The notes: generated by a model not told the origin, from the letters alone. DNA of 15,855 nucleotides from Dunaliella salina (GCA_002284615.2 MU070751.1:3943-19797), one strand, 5' to 3'; numbered from the stretch's first letter, positions 1-9,749 are shown. Numbers and translations: made by a program.

Positions 1-1
1 G

Positions 2-703
2 CATGCTGCTTGCATACACACCGTCACGAGTCAGAAGACGGCCCCTGCCACTTGCAAGATGGATAGGACCGCCTCATGCCTCCTCACCAGGTCCGAAAGC
101 TTCCAGAGGGTAAGTCTACACGCCCCCTCTGGTCACCCTCCATCCCTTGGGCAAGTGCCGGGAGAACGCTCGCGTTCTTCCGCAGGGTGTTGCGACGAAG
201 CTTACCGTCTGCGCTCTAAAAGCCAAACACAAATATTCTGCACCCATACAAACACATCACACGATTTCCAAGCATGTGTGTTCTCGGGAACCCTGGTCGG
301 GGCTCCCCATCTAACCCCCTCCCCCTCTCAGTCCCCCACAGGCTTTCTCTTCCCTTGGGCTATGAAGGATACATTACAGATATCTCATCATCCATCCCCA
401 TCATCCATGCGTCTGCACCTTCTCATCAGCATCCTTTTGATGCTTGCAGCCTGCTTGCATGCCACTGCTTATTCTCTCCTGAGTAGGCACACCTGGCCCT
501 GTAGCCGCACAACTAAACCATGCCATCCGAATGTTAAGAGGTCCACTTCCACAAGGAAGCCAAGTAAAACATCATGCAATAGTAACGCACAAGCCCAAAA
601 GCACAAGGCTGCCTTTCTTCTGCCAGTGCCACTGCAAGTTGCCAGTGGCAGCTGTGCACATCCATTTCCACGTTCAAGCTCCGACACGCAAGGCCAAAAT
701 TAA
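2..703 (+). other. Unrecognised open frame at the left edge, possibly upstream LINE sequence
   Basis: This frame is open from base 2 (first ATG at 59) to a TAA at 701-703, giving 214 codons from the ATG. The product is rich in Ser, Thr, Pro, Cys and His and has a hydrophobic patch near residues 117-138. I recognise no domain. It overlaps the start of the LINE polyprotein frame (open from 483) in a different frame, so its 3' third is probably a shadow. The first 480 bases could be a LINE 5' UTR, an ORF1-like gene running in from outside the window, or unrelated flank. There is no start-site evidence. Low confidence that it is expressed. Confidence 0.2.
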
Positions 704-1329
704 CTCCACAATCCTGCTCCTTATGCGTGCAGCAAAGCACATCAAAGGGAGACCTGCCAAACGGAAAGCAGCACGCATTGCACTCTACACCATCATGAAA
801 GCATCCATCTCTGCACCCTGCTACTCCCCTACTGCCCTCACACCTACCCCTACCAGCCATAATCCCCCTTTCAAAAATTTATCTTCCCGGAAGGGAAGGA
901 GGAACCTCTGGCAAAATTTTTCCAAATTTCAGCACTTAGGCAATTTTCCCGTAAATTGCAGGTTGCCGACACACCTTTCTGACGAGGGGGCTTCTTATGT
1001 TACATTTCCTTCTGATACCAGCAAAAACACAGTCCACAATGACATGATGCAACTGGGCATGGCCCCCAGCCCAAACGATAGTGAAAAATACACTGAACAG
1101 CTCCCAGAACCTCCCTGTGCCCATGAACCTCCCTCCTGCTTCTTCAGGATCCTCCTGACCCTCTTTTGGAGATTGCTGGACCACATTCCACACTAGATGC
1201 TTGCGCAAAAATGGCATCCAGGGCCTCAACCCTCTACAAGGTATGCTATTCCTGACGTCAGCACCTGCCATGTGACTCATGAGCACTTGCATAACAGCCA
1301 TATGATGCAATTGGGTATGCCCCCTTGCC
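483..1329 (+). pseudogene. N-terminal region of the LINE polyprotein, no recognised domain
   Basis: This is the same frame as the protease and APE domains downstream. It is open from 483, with an ATG at 531 and an in-frame TAG at 1194-1196 directly followed by an ATG at 1197. A stretch around 620-680 encodes closely spaced Cys and then His residues (FFCQCHCKL, then HIHFH). About 735-800 encodes a basic segment (KGRPAKRKAAR) that could bind nucleic acid or act as a nuclear signal. A 36-bp unit encoding MMQLGMAPSPND at 1044-1079 recurs 258 bp later at 1302-1337, just before the first Josephin-like domain. Lying in frame upstream of clear LINE domains makes membership in the polyprotein likely. 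The function is unknown to me. Confidence 0.5.
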
Positions 1330-1800
1330 CAAATAATTTGTATTTTGGGCAACAAGGTCACACTAGCTACCACTGCCAAGTACACGCTATAAACAATGTT
1401 TTCGGAGCATGCATAGTCACACCAGAGTCTTTGGAAAATTTTATTTACATCCAACACAGAAATGACCCTACCTTGGGATGGCTCTATGCCTGTGAACCAG
1501 GCGCAGGCTTCTCTGACAATGCCCCTGGTCAATGGATTCTTAATAACAAACTTCAACAAACTGAAATCGCTTCTTTTGGTCATAGTACCAGCAACCACAT
1601 CTCAGACGCTCTTGACCTTCATGCTCGTCAGCACAGCTGGAATGCTTTCGTATGCCGCAGCCATCACCATGCTTTTGCTGTTAAAAAATTCCAGGGAGTC
1701 TGGAAATTATTGGACTCCCTCGAGGAAGCTCCCGTCAACTTGCGCTCCCAAAGGAATTTACCCCCCTTCACTGCCTTCAAGATTTCTAATCTAAATAGCA
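1330..1800 (+). pseudogene. Josephin-like cysteine protease (deubiquitinase) domain 1
   Basis: Josephin domains (ataxin-3 family) are papain-fold proteases that cleave ubiquitin chains. Their signature is Gln, then Cys-x2-His-x2-Asn-Asn, then about 100 residues on a His before a Trp-containing strand and an Asn/Asp. Counting from the ATG at 1197, I see GQQGHTSYHCQVHAINNVFG with Gln52/53 and Cys60 (codon 1374-1376). His158 (codon 1668-1670) follows in CRSHHHAFAVKKF. Asp173 lies in VWKLLDSLEEAP. The 113-residue Cys-to-Asp spacing fits the family. All candidate catalytic residues are present, and this stretch has no internal stop. Other papain-fold families such as OTU are the main alternative, but the HAINNVFG box and the W-x3-DSL ending favour Josephin. 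No search was run. Confidence 0.72.
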
Positions 1801-1839
1801 ATACAAGAGATAACACTCTCAATCCCCAAAATTCACAGT

Positions 1840-2366
1840 ACATGGAAAAACAAGAGAAAGCCTTCTGTCTGGTCCACTCCTTTAATATGGCCCTAGGTGA
1901 ATTTATCATCTCTGGCCACAGTGTTCTGTCACATGTACGCCGCATGGAGGATACCCTTTTGAGTCGTAACCTGCAGCGACACATCCACCTGAGCCGCTAT
2001 TAAACCCATGGATCAGGAAACTTCAACATTATGATCTTCAACCACCACTTTAGCAAATTGTCTTGGAATCGAGATAAAAATTACATTCTTCAGGTTACCC
2101 ACCCTCACTGCTCCCCAGGCCAAATAACAAAAAGTTTGATCGAAAACACTTTGCTCGAGGCAGCCTACAAAGATGCAGTAATCCTCACTATCTCCCATGC
2201 AAAGGGAAGGGGTCATGCTGTGACTCTCAAGAAGAGGCCAAGTACTAACCCCTCATCTGGAGAGGGGTTTACTTGGCTCCTTTTAGATTCTCTCAAGGAC
2301 CATCGACAGCCTCTTCAAACTGAAAGTGATTGGAAAAATCTTCAAGGTAGCATACTTACTTTCTAG
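1840..2366 (+). pseudogene. Josephin-like cysteine protease domain 2 (tandem)
   Basis: A second copy of the same signature follows 66 residues after the first domain's end, in the same frame. MEKQEKAFCLVHSFNMALGE gives Gln219 and Cys224 (codon 1866-1868), with His and Asn at the expected offsets. A candidate His lies at 2214-2216 in GRGHAVTLKK, and a candidate Asp at about 2286 in TWLLLDSLKD. A TAA at 2001-2003 interrupts the domain between Cys and His, and a TAG at 2364-2366 ends it. The two domains share little sequence beyond the motifs, so the duplication would be old. A divergent papain-fold domain with lost activity is possible. Two protease domains in tandem suggest either polyprotein processing or an attack on host ubiquitin signalling. 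That role is inference. Confidence 0.6.
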
Positions 2367-3635
2367 AGTGGAAGTGTATGGGATGGCTTAGATCCAGCCT
2401 CTGACCTACACCTGGCAGACAGCTCCGTTCCATTTGACCCAAACTCCTTTGTGTACAATACCACTTTCCATGTAGATACCACTCCAGAGCCCTCCATAGT
2501 CCAGGATTCCCAACCTATGTACACCACTCAACCACCACAAAGGAGCGTAAGTGAAAGCCCCACTCAGCCTGTCTCACAGCTGAACCACACACACTCCAAA
2601 ATATATGATACCCCTGAAAATCCTCCGGGGCCTTCGCAAGACGGAAAACGTGCGCTTAAAATCATGACCATGAATGTCAGAGGCCTCTTTAAGAGCCAAT
2701 GGGACCTCCGCCATTCCATAGCTACCCACATCCCAGATATTGTAGTCCTTACTGAAACCAAGCTCCGCAGAAGCAATAGGCCCCGTTCTTGGTTAGAATC
2801 ACTCCTCAGAAATTACAAATATTGGTCAGCTTTCGATAGGGCCGGTGGCACGACCATTTGCGTTTGTGACACTTTAGCCCTAGCTACCCAATCCTCTCCA
2901 GTATGCATCAACTTTAAGGGAAGAATTGCCTCTGTCATGCTCAAGGGAACCAATGCCAATCTTCTTCTATTAGGCACCTACTGGCCATCCGGCAGCTCTC
3001 ATGAAGCTCTTGCCAGCAGGAATGAAATGCAAGATTACATAAAGACTCTGCTTGACACCCNTAGCAACTGCATCCCCTTGATAATTGGTGACATGAATGC
3101 TACAGTCAGAGCTGATGACCGCTCCAGCAACACGAGCTACCAGGCTGATAGAATGTACCGGGAATTTCTCCTCTATAATAATCTATGCCCCTGCAAGGAG
3201 GAAACCTGCAGACCCTGGACCCATTACCAAGCTACTGGCAAAGACGTCAATAAAAATACAATCTACACTTTTGGCCGCATCGATGATGTCATTCTACCCT
3301 CTGAACTTGCGTGTAAATGTTCCCCCTGTACCACCCATGAACTGGGCTCCCTTAGCGACCATGTCCCACTCATAACTAACATACCTCTGAACATCCTTCA
3401 GATTCATATTCCTTTCCTAAAAGAACCACAATTCCCCACGCAAAGCCCACAAAAAGTCCTTGTTCGCCCTATCAGTGACTCTGACAGGACAGCATTCACA
3501 CACTCCTTGCAAGACCCAGCGCATGGGGTCCCCCAAAACCTTGAAAAATTGCTGCAAACCCTTGACCCAGCCTGTACAGAAGCCATTGAGTTTTTAGATA
3601 ATCTTAAAAACACACCTGCCAAACAAACTAAATAA
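2367..3635 (+). pseudogene. APE-type (apurinic-like) endonuclease of the LINE
   Basis: This domain nicks target DNA to prime reverse transcription. The frame is the same as the proteases. Residues counted from 2451 show every landmark of the exonuclease-endonuclease-phosphatase fold: MTMNVRG with Asn75, LTETKL with Glu102, GTYWPS with Tyr177, IIGDMNA with Asp214 and Asn216, GRIDDV with Asp278, and SLSDHVPL with Asp303 and His304. The catalytic set looks intact despite the decay elsewhere. About 70 residues before it are Ser/Thr/Pro-rich linker. An undetermined base at 3061 affects one codon. A TAA at 3633-3635 ends this open stretch. Together with the C-terminal RLE, the element has two endonuclease types. 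Confidence 0.9.
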
Positions 3636-4338
3636 CTTGAGACACTCTGCAATGAACCGGCCTCTGATACACTTGAAACTCTGGCAGAAGGCATCTCTAG
3701 CCTCATTCACTCTTCCTACCAAGTAGCATTGAAAGTGTGCAGCACGGAAACTATCTCCTCAGACCACAACCACGACAACCCGAGGACTACAAGCAATAAA
3801 CGGCGCAACCTGAAAAAGAAGCTTTCCTTGATCAGAAACATCCAGTCTCAGCTGCCCTCCCTTGCCATCAACACAACTGACTGCACATCAACCATTTTGA
3901 AGCAAAATAGGGGAAATGCGAATCTTAATAAAGCCATCTCCAAACTTAACAATCTTCAACTTGATATCCCTCCTCTTCCACAACTGCAAGAGCTCTCCAA
4001 GAGTGCTAAACAGGCCATTACTTTCATAGATGAAACTCGTAATAAAGACAACCACAACATTGTGCTTGTAAAAAGATGCAAAAAACAATTAATACAAACC
4101 CCAAACAAGCACACAAGGAGATTTTTAAAGACAAGAGTGCACAACCGAGAACAGGTCTCCAAGCACTCCGAGACCCAGAGACAGGTAATATTGAGACTGA
4201 ACCAACCAAGCAGGCACAAATTGTTGAAAACTATTACACACAGGCTATGAGGGCAGTTAATATCAAACATGGCAAATATCATGTTCACACGAAGCCCCAC
4301 ATAATTATCCCTGGGAGCAGTCAAATCATTCTTACCAT
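3636..4338 (+). pseudogene. Linker and pre-RT region of the LINE
   Basis: The endonuclease frame continues after the TAA at 3633-3635 with a charged, Asn/Gln-rich, probably helical stretch. Near 4060-4090, at an A-rich run, the meaningful frame moves by one. The next frame reads AHKEIFKDKS and then LRDPETGNIETEP, which is the usual segment just before a LINE reverse transcriptase. Near 4295-4305 the frame moves again, to one reading NYPWEQ and then PDPFIL. This matches the N-terminal extension of LINE RTs. Both shifts are single-event indels in otherwise coherent sequence. The domain has no enzymatic function I can assign. Confidence 0.7.
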
Positions 4339-5621
4339 GTGCCAGACCCATTTATTCTACAGTCAAGGATTACACAAGACGAATCGGAGGGGAAGGATCA
4401 AAGAGAATGGCTCCACTCCAAAATTATGGATAAAAGTGTCTTTAATGCATGCATTAAAACCCTTAGTAATAACAAATCACCAGGTCCAGATGGCATAGTG
4501 AATGAGATCCTTAGAATGCTCCCCCCCGAAATCCAAGAAAGCATACATCAGCTCTTCATCATCATGTGGGCTACGCGCCTCACCCCAGTGTCTTGGAAAA
4601 TCAATGAGACTATCCTCATTGATAAAAACAAAAAAGAGGAGACAGACATATCCTCCTACAGGCCCATTGGACTAGCCAACACGCTCTACAAACTCTGGAC
4701 GCGCATGGTCACTAATACTTTCTATGAATATGCAGAAGCACACTCCCTCCTGAGCTCTACACAAGCTGGCTTCCGGAATCAAAGAGATACTATTCACCAA
4801 CTCCAGAACGTCATCATGGGACTTGAAGATGCCAAAATGTTCGGAAAAGACATCTATTCCCTCATTGTAGATTTCACCTCAGTCTTCAACACTACTGACC
4901 ATGACAGGTTGCTCTGGGTAATGTATGATTTGGGCTTCCCCACTGATGCCATAGACACCGTCAAAAATTTATATGAAAATGCAACTACTCAAGAAAGACT
5001 GCCTTCAGGGGTTAGCACTAAGCAAATTCATGTTGACAGAGGTACAATTCAAGGTGATGCACTCTCACCCTTTCTCTTTCTCCTCTACATGGAGCCCCTC
5101 CTGCGTTGGCTGCACGTTGGAGGGCGCGGCTATAAACATGGTCGTGTCCCAGACCGAAAACCACTAACAACCACCTTTCAAATAACCTTTGCAGCGCTGC
5201 CTTTGCTGATGACCTCCTCTGTCCAACTTGCACGATACAAGACCGGAAAGCACAAGCCAGAAAACTCACTCTCTACTCTGACTGGGCCGCACTCATTATT
5301 TCCGGCAGCAAGACTAAGGCTACCGGCATTCTNCACAGCCATCCCAGAAAAGATCACAATGGAGTGGCTCCATCTCAAGCTCTCCATCAAAGGCTTCAGG
5401 GGAAAATAGAAATCCAAGGACAGAAGGCCCAGTTCCTTGCATCAAGTGAGCCCTTCCTCTATCTGGGAGTTCAAATGACAATGGACCTTGACTGGAAGCA
5501 CCAGATTCAGCGTATGACTTATAACCTCAAAAATAAGCTGGATAATCTTGACGCATCCTATGCATCCCCACGCCAAGTACTTAACATAGTCCGCACAGCC
5601 GTAATCCCTAGCCTTGCATAG
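4339..5621 (+). pseudogene. LINE reverse transcriptase
   Basis: The non-LTR RT motifs appear in order. Counted from 4339: NNKSPGPDG (44-52), SSYRPIGLAN (105-114), STQAGFR (140-146), motif A VDFTSVFNTTDH with the catalytic Asp178 (codon 4870-4872), and motif B GTIQGDALSPFLF (235-247). A frameshift at about 5150-5165, by an AAAA run, moves the frame. Motif C then reads FADDLL at 5202-5219, followed by SGSKTKATG and the LINE-typical LYLGVQM near 5460. A base at 5333 is undetermined. A TAG at 5619-5621 ends this stretch. The catalytic Asp residues are all present, so only the frame breaks disable it. The enzyme would make cDNA at the nicked target. The RT motifs are certain; the exact clade needs a tree. 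Confidence 0.93.
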
Positions 5622-6240
5622 TCTTTTGCAGTAACTCCCTGCACCCCTACTGGCCTTATTATCTAGGACACCATGATAGACAGAATGGTCAAACACAAAC
5701 ACAAAGTCTGGAAAAGCACAGCTGCAGCAATGGTCCGTGAAGATTCAGATAATTTTGGACTAGGTAAGGTGAGGTAAGGACCCCTCAGTGAGACACCGCA
5801 CAGTTAGCCTCAACCTCCTAACTAAGCAGATAGAAAACCTCAATACCTTGTCTGAAACCTACCTCACCAAACAAGAAGGAACAAATCTGCACATTAAACG
5901 TCAGCTCAACTATAACTTGCGCGCCCGCCAGCTGACTAGCGTGCATTCCAGCAAGCTCCATCTCATGAAAAATGGCACTAGTGTGTTCAAGGAGGAACTA
6001 GAGCACATTTGTGAAGCCCTCACCTTGCACAAACCTCCTCCTCACAACCTCCCTACTCTCATCACCTGCATTATGCAACCTCTGCTGAATATGGGAATCA
6101 GCGGGCTACATGAGCTTACATCTCGTCGCAAAACTCACGTCATCTCAGTTTCTCAACCTCAGGCTAAACACCCCAAGGTGAACAACAAATGTAAAATTGT
6201 GCTTAACAGGCTGGCAGCTCTTGTCAACCTTGATCCATAA
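5622..6240 (+). pseudogene. RT C-terminal (thumb/connection) region
   Basis: After the TAG at 5619-5621 the same frame continues through SFAVTPCTP, and through DRMVKHKHK after a TAG at 5664-5666, to NFGLG near 5765. This is the usual post-palm region of LINE RTs. At 5762-5778 a (GGTAA)-like run interrupts the frame. Sense resumes in another frame from about 5779 (PSVRHRTVSLNLL) and runs to a TAA at 6238-6240. The segment is rich in Leu, Asn and Lys and probably helical. I recognise no separate domain in it. Confidence 0.65.
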
Positions 6241-7285
6241 GAAGAACTGAACACATCCTTATTCCAAAAGATCACTGCCTACAAAAGTACTGAAGCAAAT
6301 ACCCTCCCAGTTTACCGTCGTATCAACAACACCCATGTGAGCGGCCTTACCAACACCAGCATGGGCGGGGAACAGCCTCCCCACACCCAGATTTCCCAAC
6401 GAGCAAACCTCCAACCTAGCTTCATCCCCCCCACTCAAGCAGTGCCACCACCACAGCCTCGTTCCACATCTTTCTGCACCCACGAACACACCGGGCGCCG
6501 CCTCAGACATGCACTCACCCATCCTACACCCATTAATTGTCCTGGAACACAACAACTTTCAAATGTAATGGATATGCAATCACTGGAAGAGCCACTCAGC
6601 AAAAGAACTCGCTCCCACGCTACACCCAACATCACTCCCACACAAGCACTCCACCCCTCTGCAGACAAACTCACTGCAAGCCTGGATACTCTGGCTCCTG
6701 CTGTACAAGATACTACTGCAAAAGGGCCACCCAGCAAACGCACACGCTCAGCATTGAGAAATACTTGTTCTTTCATGCCCCAATTCAGCCAGGCTAGCCC
6801 AAATGATAGCAGTTCACATGCTTGTCTGAGCACTCCTCACCATATCCCTACACAGCCCACCCCCCCTAGCACTAACCACCAACATCAGACAGATGTTTGC
6901 CTCAACCCTCAAACACAAACTCTTACTCCGCACAGCCTAGATACTCAAACAGACCCAGAAAGAAGAGGCAACAATTGCTCCACACAGACAGAGACATCAT
7001 TTCCCCAGCCATCCACTCTCTAAGCTCCCTTTCCCAAGGCCCAAAAGGCTGGAACTAAAAGAAAAACACAGCTGAAAAACTTGCTAAAGAGACCACTGCT
7101 AGCCATGCTATCAGTTCTATCTTCTACCATGATTTAGATATTACTCACATAGATGATTGGAGAATTTTTGCGGAGAACAAGAAAGAGCAATCAAGCTCCC
7201 CCGCCCACCTCCAAGTGCAATATCACACGCATTACGCACCTATGATAATTGAAATATGGGCCTTGCCACTTTTTAAACAAGCTAA
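6241..7285 (+). pseudogene. Low-complexity polyprotein linker with basic repeats and TQT motifs
   Basis: The RT C-terminal frame continues past the TAA at 6238-6240 to a TAA at 7021-7023. The product is Pro/Ser/Thr/Gln-rich and probably disordered. The segment SKRTRS occurs twice (about 6595-6615 and 6733-6750) in similar surroundings, a short internal duplication with the look of a nuclear localisation signal. Three TQT tripeptides follow at 6913-6921, 6943-6951 and 6982-6990. After 7023 a frame shift at about 7060 leads to a coherent stretch (EKLAKETTASHAIS, then DDWRIFAEN) reaching the PHD finger. The link between RT and PHD is therefore one continuous ancestral reading frame. No catalytic domain is seen. 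Confidence 0.6.
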
Positions 7286-7288
7286 CTT

Positions 7289-7894
7289 GTGCCTGAGGAT
7301 GTCTCGCCTGCTGCTCGCACTGATGTTGAGTGTGCCTGCTGCCAAATATGCAACTACTACCAAAGTTATGAAACTGGAACCTTGGAGGATCCATTTCCTG
7401 ATATGTATGTTTGTGATGTGTGCCACCGGACGTACCATTGGGGATGCATGAAGGAGCTTGGATGCTACTCGGATGAGCAAAAACAAGAAATTGCAACAGC
7501 CGACACATGGGCATGTCCTGCCTGTGCAAACCTAAATGATGCCCAAAAAGTTAAAAGAGAGCGTCAGACTAAACAAGGACTCAGGAGGGTCGCTTGGAAG
7601 CCCTCCTGGGAATCAGGGGATTTACAGGAGGCTTGGCCTAAATTTAAAGAGTGCTTGCTGAAGTTTGAAGCACAACAGAGCGAGCCTAACCTCTCAACAC
7701 CCACAGCAGATTCTACCCTCTCAAATCTGGAAAGACAGGGCTTTGAAAAACCTACTGAAACCAATGTATGGCAGCAGAAATTGGACACAGAATTGCGCAA
7801 CAAAGTCACACTTGATACAAACCCCACTAATCCACAAGCAGACATAAAGCCTACAGGTTCATGCGAATATTGGTGTGCGAGGTTGACCTCGTGA
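7289..7894 (+). pseudogene. PHD zinc finger and following region
   Basis: PHD fingers bind two zinc ions and commonly read histone H3 tails. Counted from 7289, a complete C4HC3 ligand set is present: Cys18, Cys21, Cys42, Cys45, His50, Cys53, Cys76 and Cys79. They lie in CQIC, CDVCHRTYHWGC and WACPAC, with the aromatic residue expected two before the last pair. About 13 residues later comes RRVAWKPSWESGDLQEAW, which resembles the W-x-P-[ST]-WE end of chromodomains, but too little is present to claim one. The finger lies between RT and the methyltransferase-like domain. It could guide integration to marked chromatin, as proposed for PHD fingers in some other LINEs. Sense passes to a different frame near 7860. 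Confidence 0.88.
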
Positions 7895-8759
7895 AGTACA
7901 CGGACCAGCAACCCCCTCATCCAGCACCATCAGACGCAGGATCCCACAGCCATTCCCCTCCTACTCCATCTCCCCTCATTCTCCCAGAAATATACACGGC
8001 GCACATGGCTTGCATACACAATACGCAAAGCAAATGTGTTGGTATGATTTCCTCGAACCGCTTCCAAATCCTTTACAGGGCTTTTTATGGGGCCAAGCTT
8101 GCTGGCATGCACGAGGAAATAACACCAGCTCCAGGCAACTTTGCTAATGAGCTGCAAGGACTCCTTTCCCGCAAATCCATACTTGAAAGAAAGTACTCTA
8201 GCAAGAAGATCAAAGACTCATTTTTCACGAGCCCTTTTAACTCACATTCATCACGCCCTTCAATAATGGGCTTTAGTAACCCAAGAAAAAATGGCCTCCC
8301 CACTAGACCACAACCCACAATACCAGAATTATTGGGGTGCAGACTCCCGAGATACTCTTTTTGGTGCCATGCATACTGCCTTCTCATCCAAATTCTCAGA
8401 TTCTCAGTCTGCCATCCCATTTATGACGAGGGAATCATGACCCAAGCTTTGAAACATGCCATTTACTCTGCCATTCTCAACACAGAAGCCACTGCTACAT
8501 TCATGTTCCTTCCCGCTTGGAATAAGAAAATGATAACCGATTCCTACTCCAAACTTTTCACTGCCTACCCCTCTGTTACGAGCTTGAAACCATACCTTGT
8601 GAAAAGTTTAGTTACAGTGCCCCTCAATCCTGCCCTAACCAAGAGGTACCTTTACCTGAGCATACCTGGGACTTTCGTATCTTTGCTGTTTGGAACACTG
8701 CAGCTGGAGTCCATCTTAACAACCATAACAAAGACTGGCTACAGGACCTGAAAAGAGAT
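7895..8759 (+). pseudogene. PCIF1-like adenosine N6-methyltransferase domain
   Basis: PCIF1 (CAPAM) methylates the N6 of the cap-adjacent adenosine of mRNA. The similarity here runs in order through four frame segments: SSNRFQILYRAFYGAK then FANELQGLLSRK (8046-8175); ALQ, a TAA at 8264-8266, WALVTQEKMASPLD (8255-8300), where PCIF1 has E-x-FASPLN; YWGADSRDTLFG, like YCSAF..YFGS; CHPIYDEGIMTQALKH (about 8410-8457) at the place of NPPF-x-EELM; TFMFLPAW, like the FIPEW strand; and FAVWNTAAGVHL (about 8680-8715), like VHNTAVLFL. The catalytic NPP[FY] has become HPIY, so this copy is probably inactive even apart from its frameshifts at about 8250, 8400 and 8575. Other N6-adenine methylases are the alternative. 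I relied on memory of the family, not on a search. Confidence 0.6.
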
Positions 8760-9400
8760 TTGAAAGAAGCCACAAAATGGAAGCTGACGAATGTCGGCAG
8801 CCACCCTGTCCTAAATTCCATGCATGCTCACATGCCAGGTTTTAATAAACTGGAACGCCTCCCATTTGACAAACAACACGTCTCCAAGCACCCTAGAAAT
8901 TCACACATGAGTATCCAAGATACAGACTTGGTGCCCAGCCCATCCAGTATTCTCCTAACTCTCAAAGTTGCTGACTGGAGGACATGGGCATACACAGATG
9001 GCAGCTGCCTTGTCCATAACGGTAAGCAAGAAATTGGAGCAGGTGTCTACTGCCCGTCCACTGACAGCAAGAACTTTGTAGAACCTAACGGTGCTGGGAT
9101 TACTAAAACCATCACTAGAGCTGAATTAGCAGCAATTGCTGCTGCTATCATCACCAAAAATGCAGTTATTTCATCAGACAGCCTCACCTCTTTCAATCAA
9201 ATACGTTAACAACTTCTTTATCCTGAAAGACACCTCAGGCATATCCAGAAGACGTCCTTCAAATGATTTCAACTCTCATTAAAGACTTCCATACCAAAAT
9301 TCGAATTTACAAAGTGAAGTCCCATGATGGCATCGCTGGAAATGAATGTGCGGATGCTATTGCAAAACATCAGGCAAAGCCAGCCCTGAACTGCGTGACA
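8760..9400 (+). pseudogene. LINE RNase H domain
   Basis: RNase H degrades the RNA strand of the RNA-cDNA hybrid. Counted from 8760, the domain shows AYTDGSC with Asp80 (codon 8997-8999), ITRAELAAI with Glu122 and ISSDSLTS with Asp140. After a TAA at 9207-9209 and a one-base frame move at about 9250-9262 it continues with YKVKSHDGIAGNECADAIAK, carrying the last catalytic Asp at 9353-9355. All four acidic residues are present and the motif order is canonical. The domain joins the methyltransferase-like domain upstream in the same frame from about 8574. Only the stop and frameshift break it. Confidence 0.92.
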
Positions 9401-9745
9401 AACACCGAGATCCCTGGTGCAGGCCCTGGTGGAAATCCATTTATAAATATTTTCTGGTTAGCCAAGGAAGAAAGAGTGCATGCTGCAGGCACATCTGTGG
9501 GTCCACCACCCACCCACAAGCTCACCTATTTCCCCAATCTTCAAGATGCCCTCAAATCCCGTATGCACTCTAAACACAAGCTTGGATATGCCAATGCCAA
9601 AACAGGCTACTTCTCTTACTATCGAAACTTATTAAAAATCAGCAATACCTTCAGAAATATGCCCAACATTTCTGTACCCATGAAGCGTACCATCCTGCAG
9701 TACCGCACAGGCACCCTCCGACCAAAAACATGCGGTACGTTTTAA
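9401..9745 (+). pseudogene. Region between RNase H and the zinc knuckle
   Basis: This continues the RNase H frame to a TAA at 9743-9745. It encodes a basic, aromatic segment ending in KRTILQYRTGTLRPK, the usual lead into the zinc knuckle of LINE polyproteins (compare R-x-R-x-G-x-L). A frameshift at about 9715-9740 moves sense to the next frame just before the knuckle. I recognise no domain of its own. Confidence 0.6.
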
Positions 9746-9749
9746 AAGG

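Noticed and set aside
890..917. Shared AAGGAGGAACCTC between the LINE N-terminal region and the 70-bp repeat at 15492
   Set aside because: Only 13 bases match and the flanks do not. Much of it is the self-complementary core GAGGAACCTC, so chance or convergence is likely.
936..1598. 220-codon open frame on the - strand
   Set aside because: It lies opposite the first Josephin-like domain and its upstream region, which has recognisable motifs on the + strand. The - strand product has none, and its apparent internal repeat is the mirror of the + strand 36-bp repeat.
4339..5409. RT of a group II intron or retron
   Set aside because: The LINE-specific motif set (APE upstream, RNase H and CCHC downstream, LYLGVQM after the palm) places it among non-LTR elements, and nothing bacterial is present.
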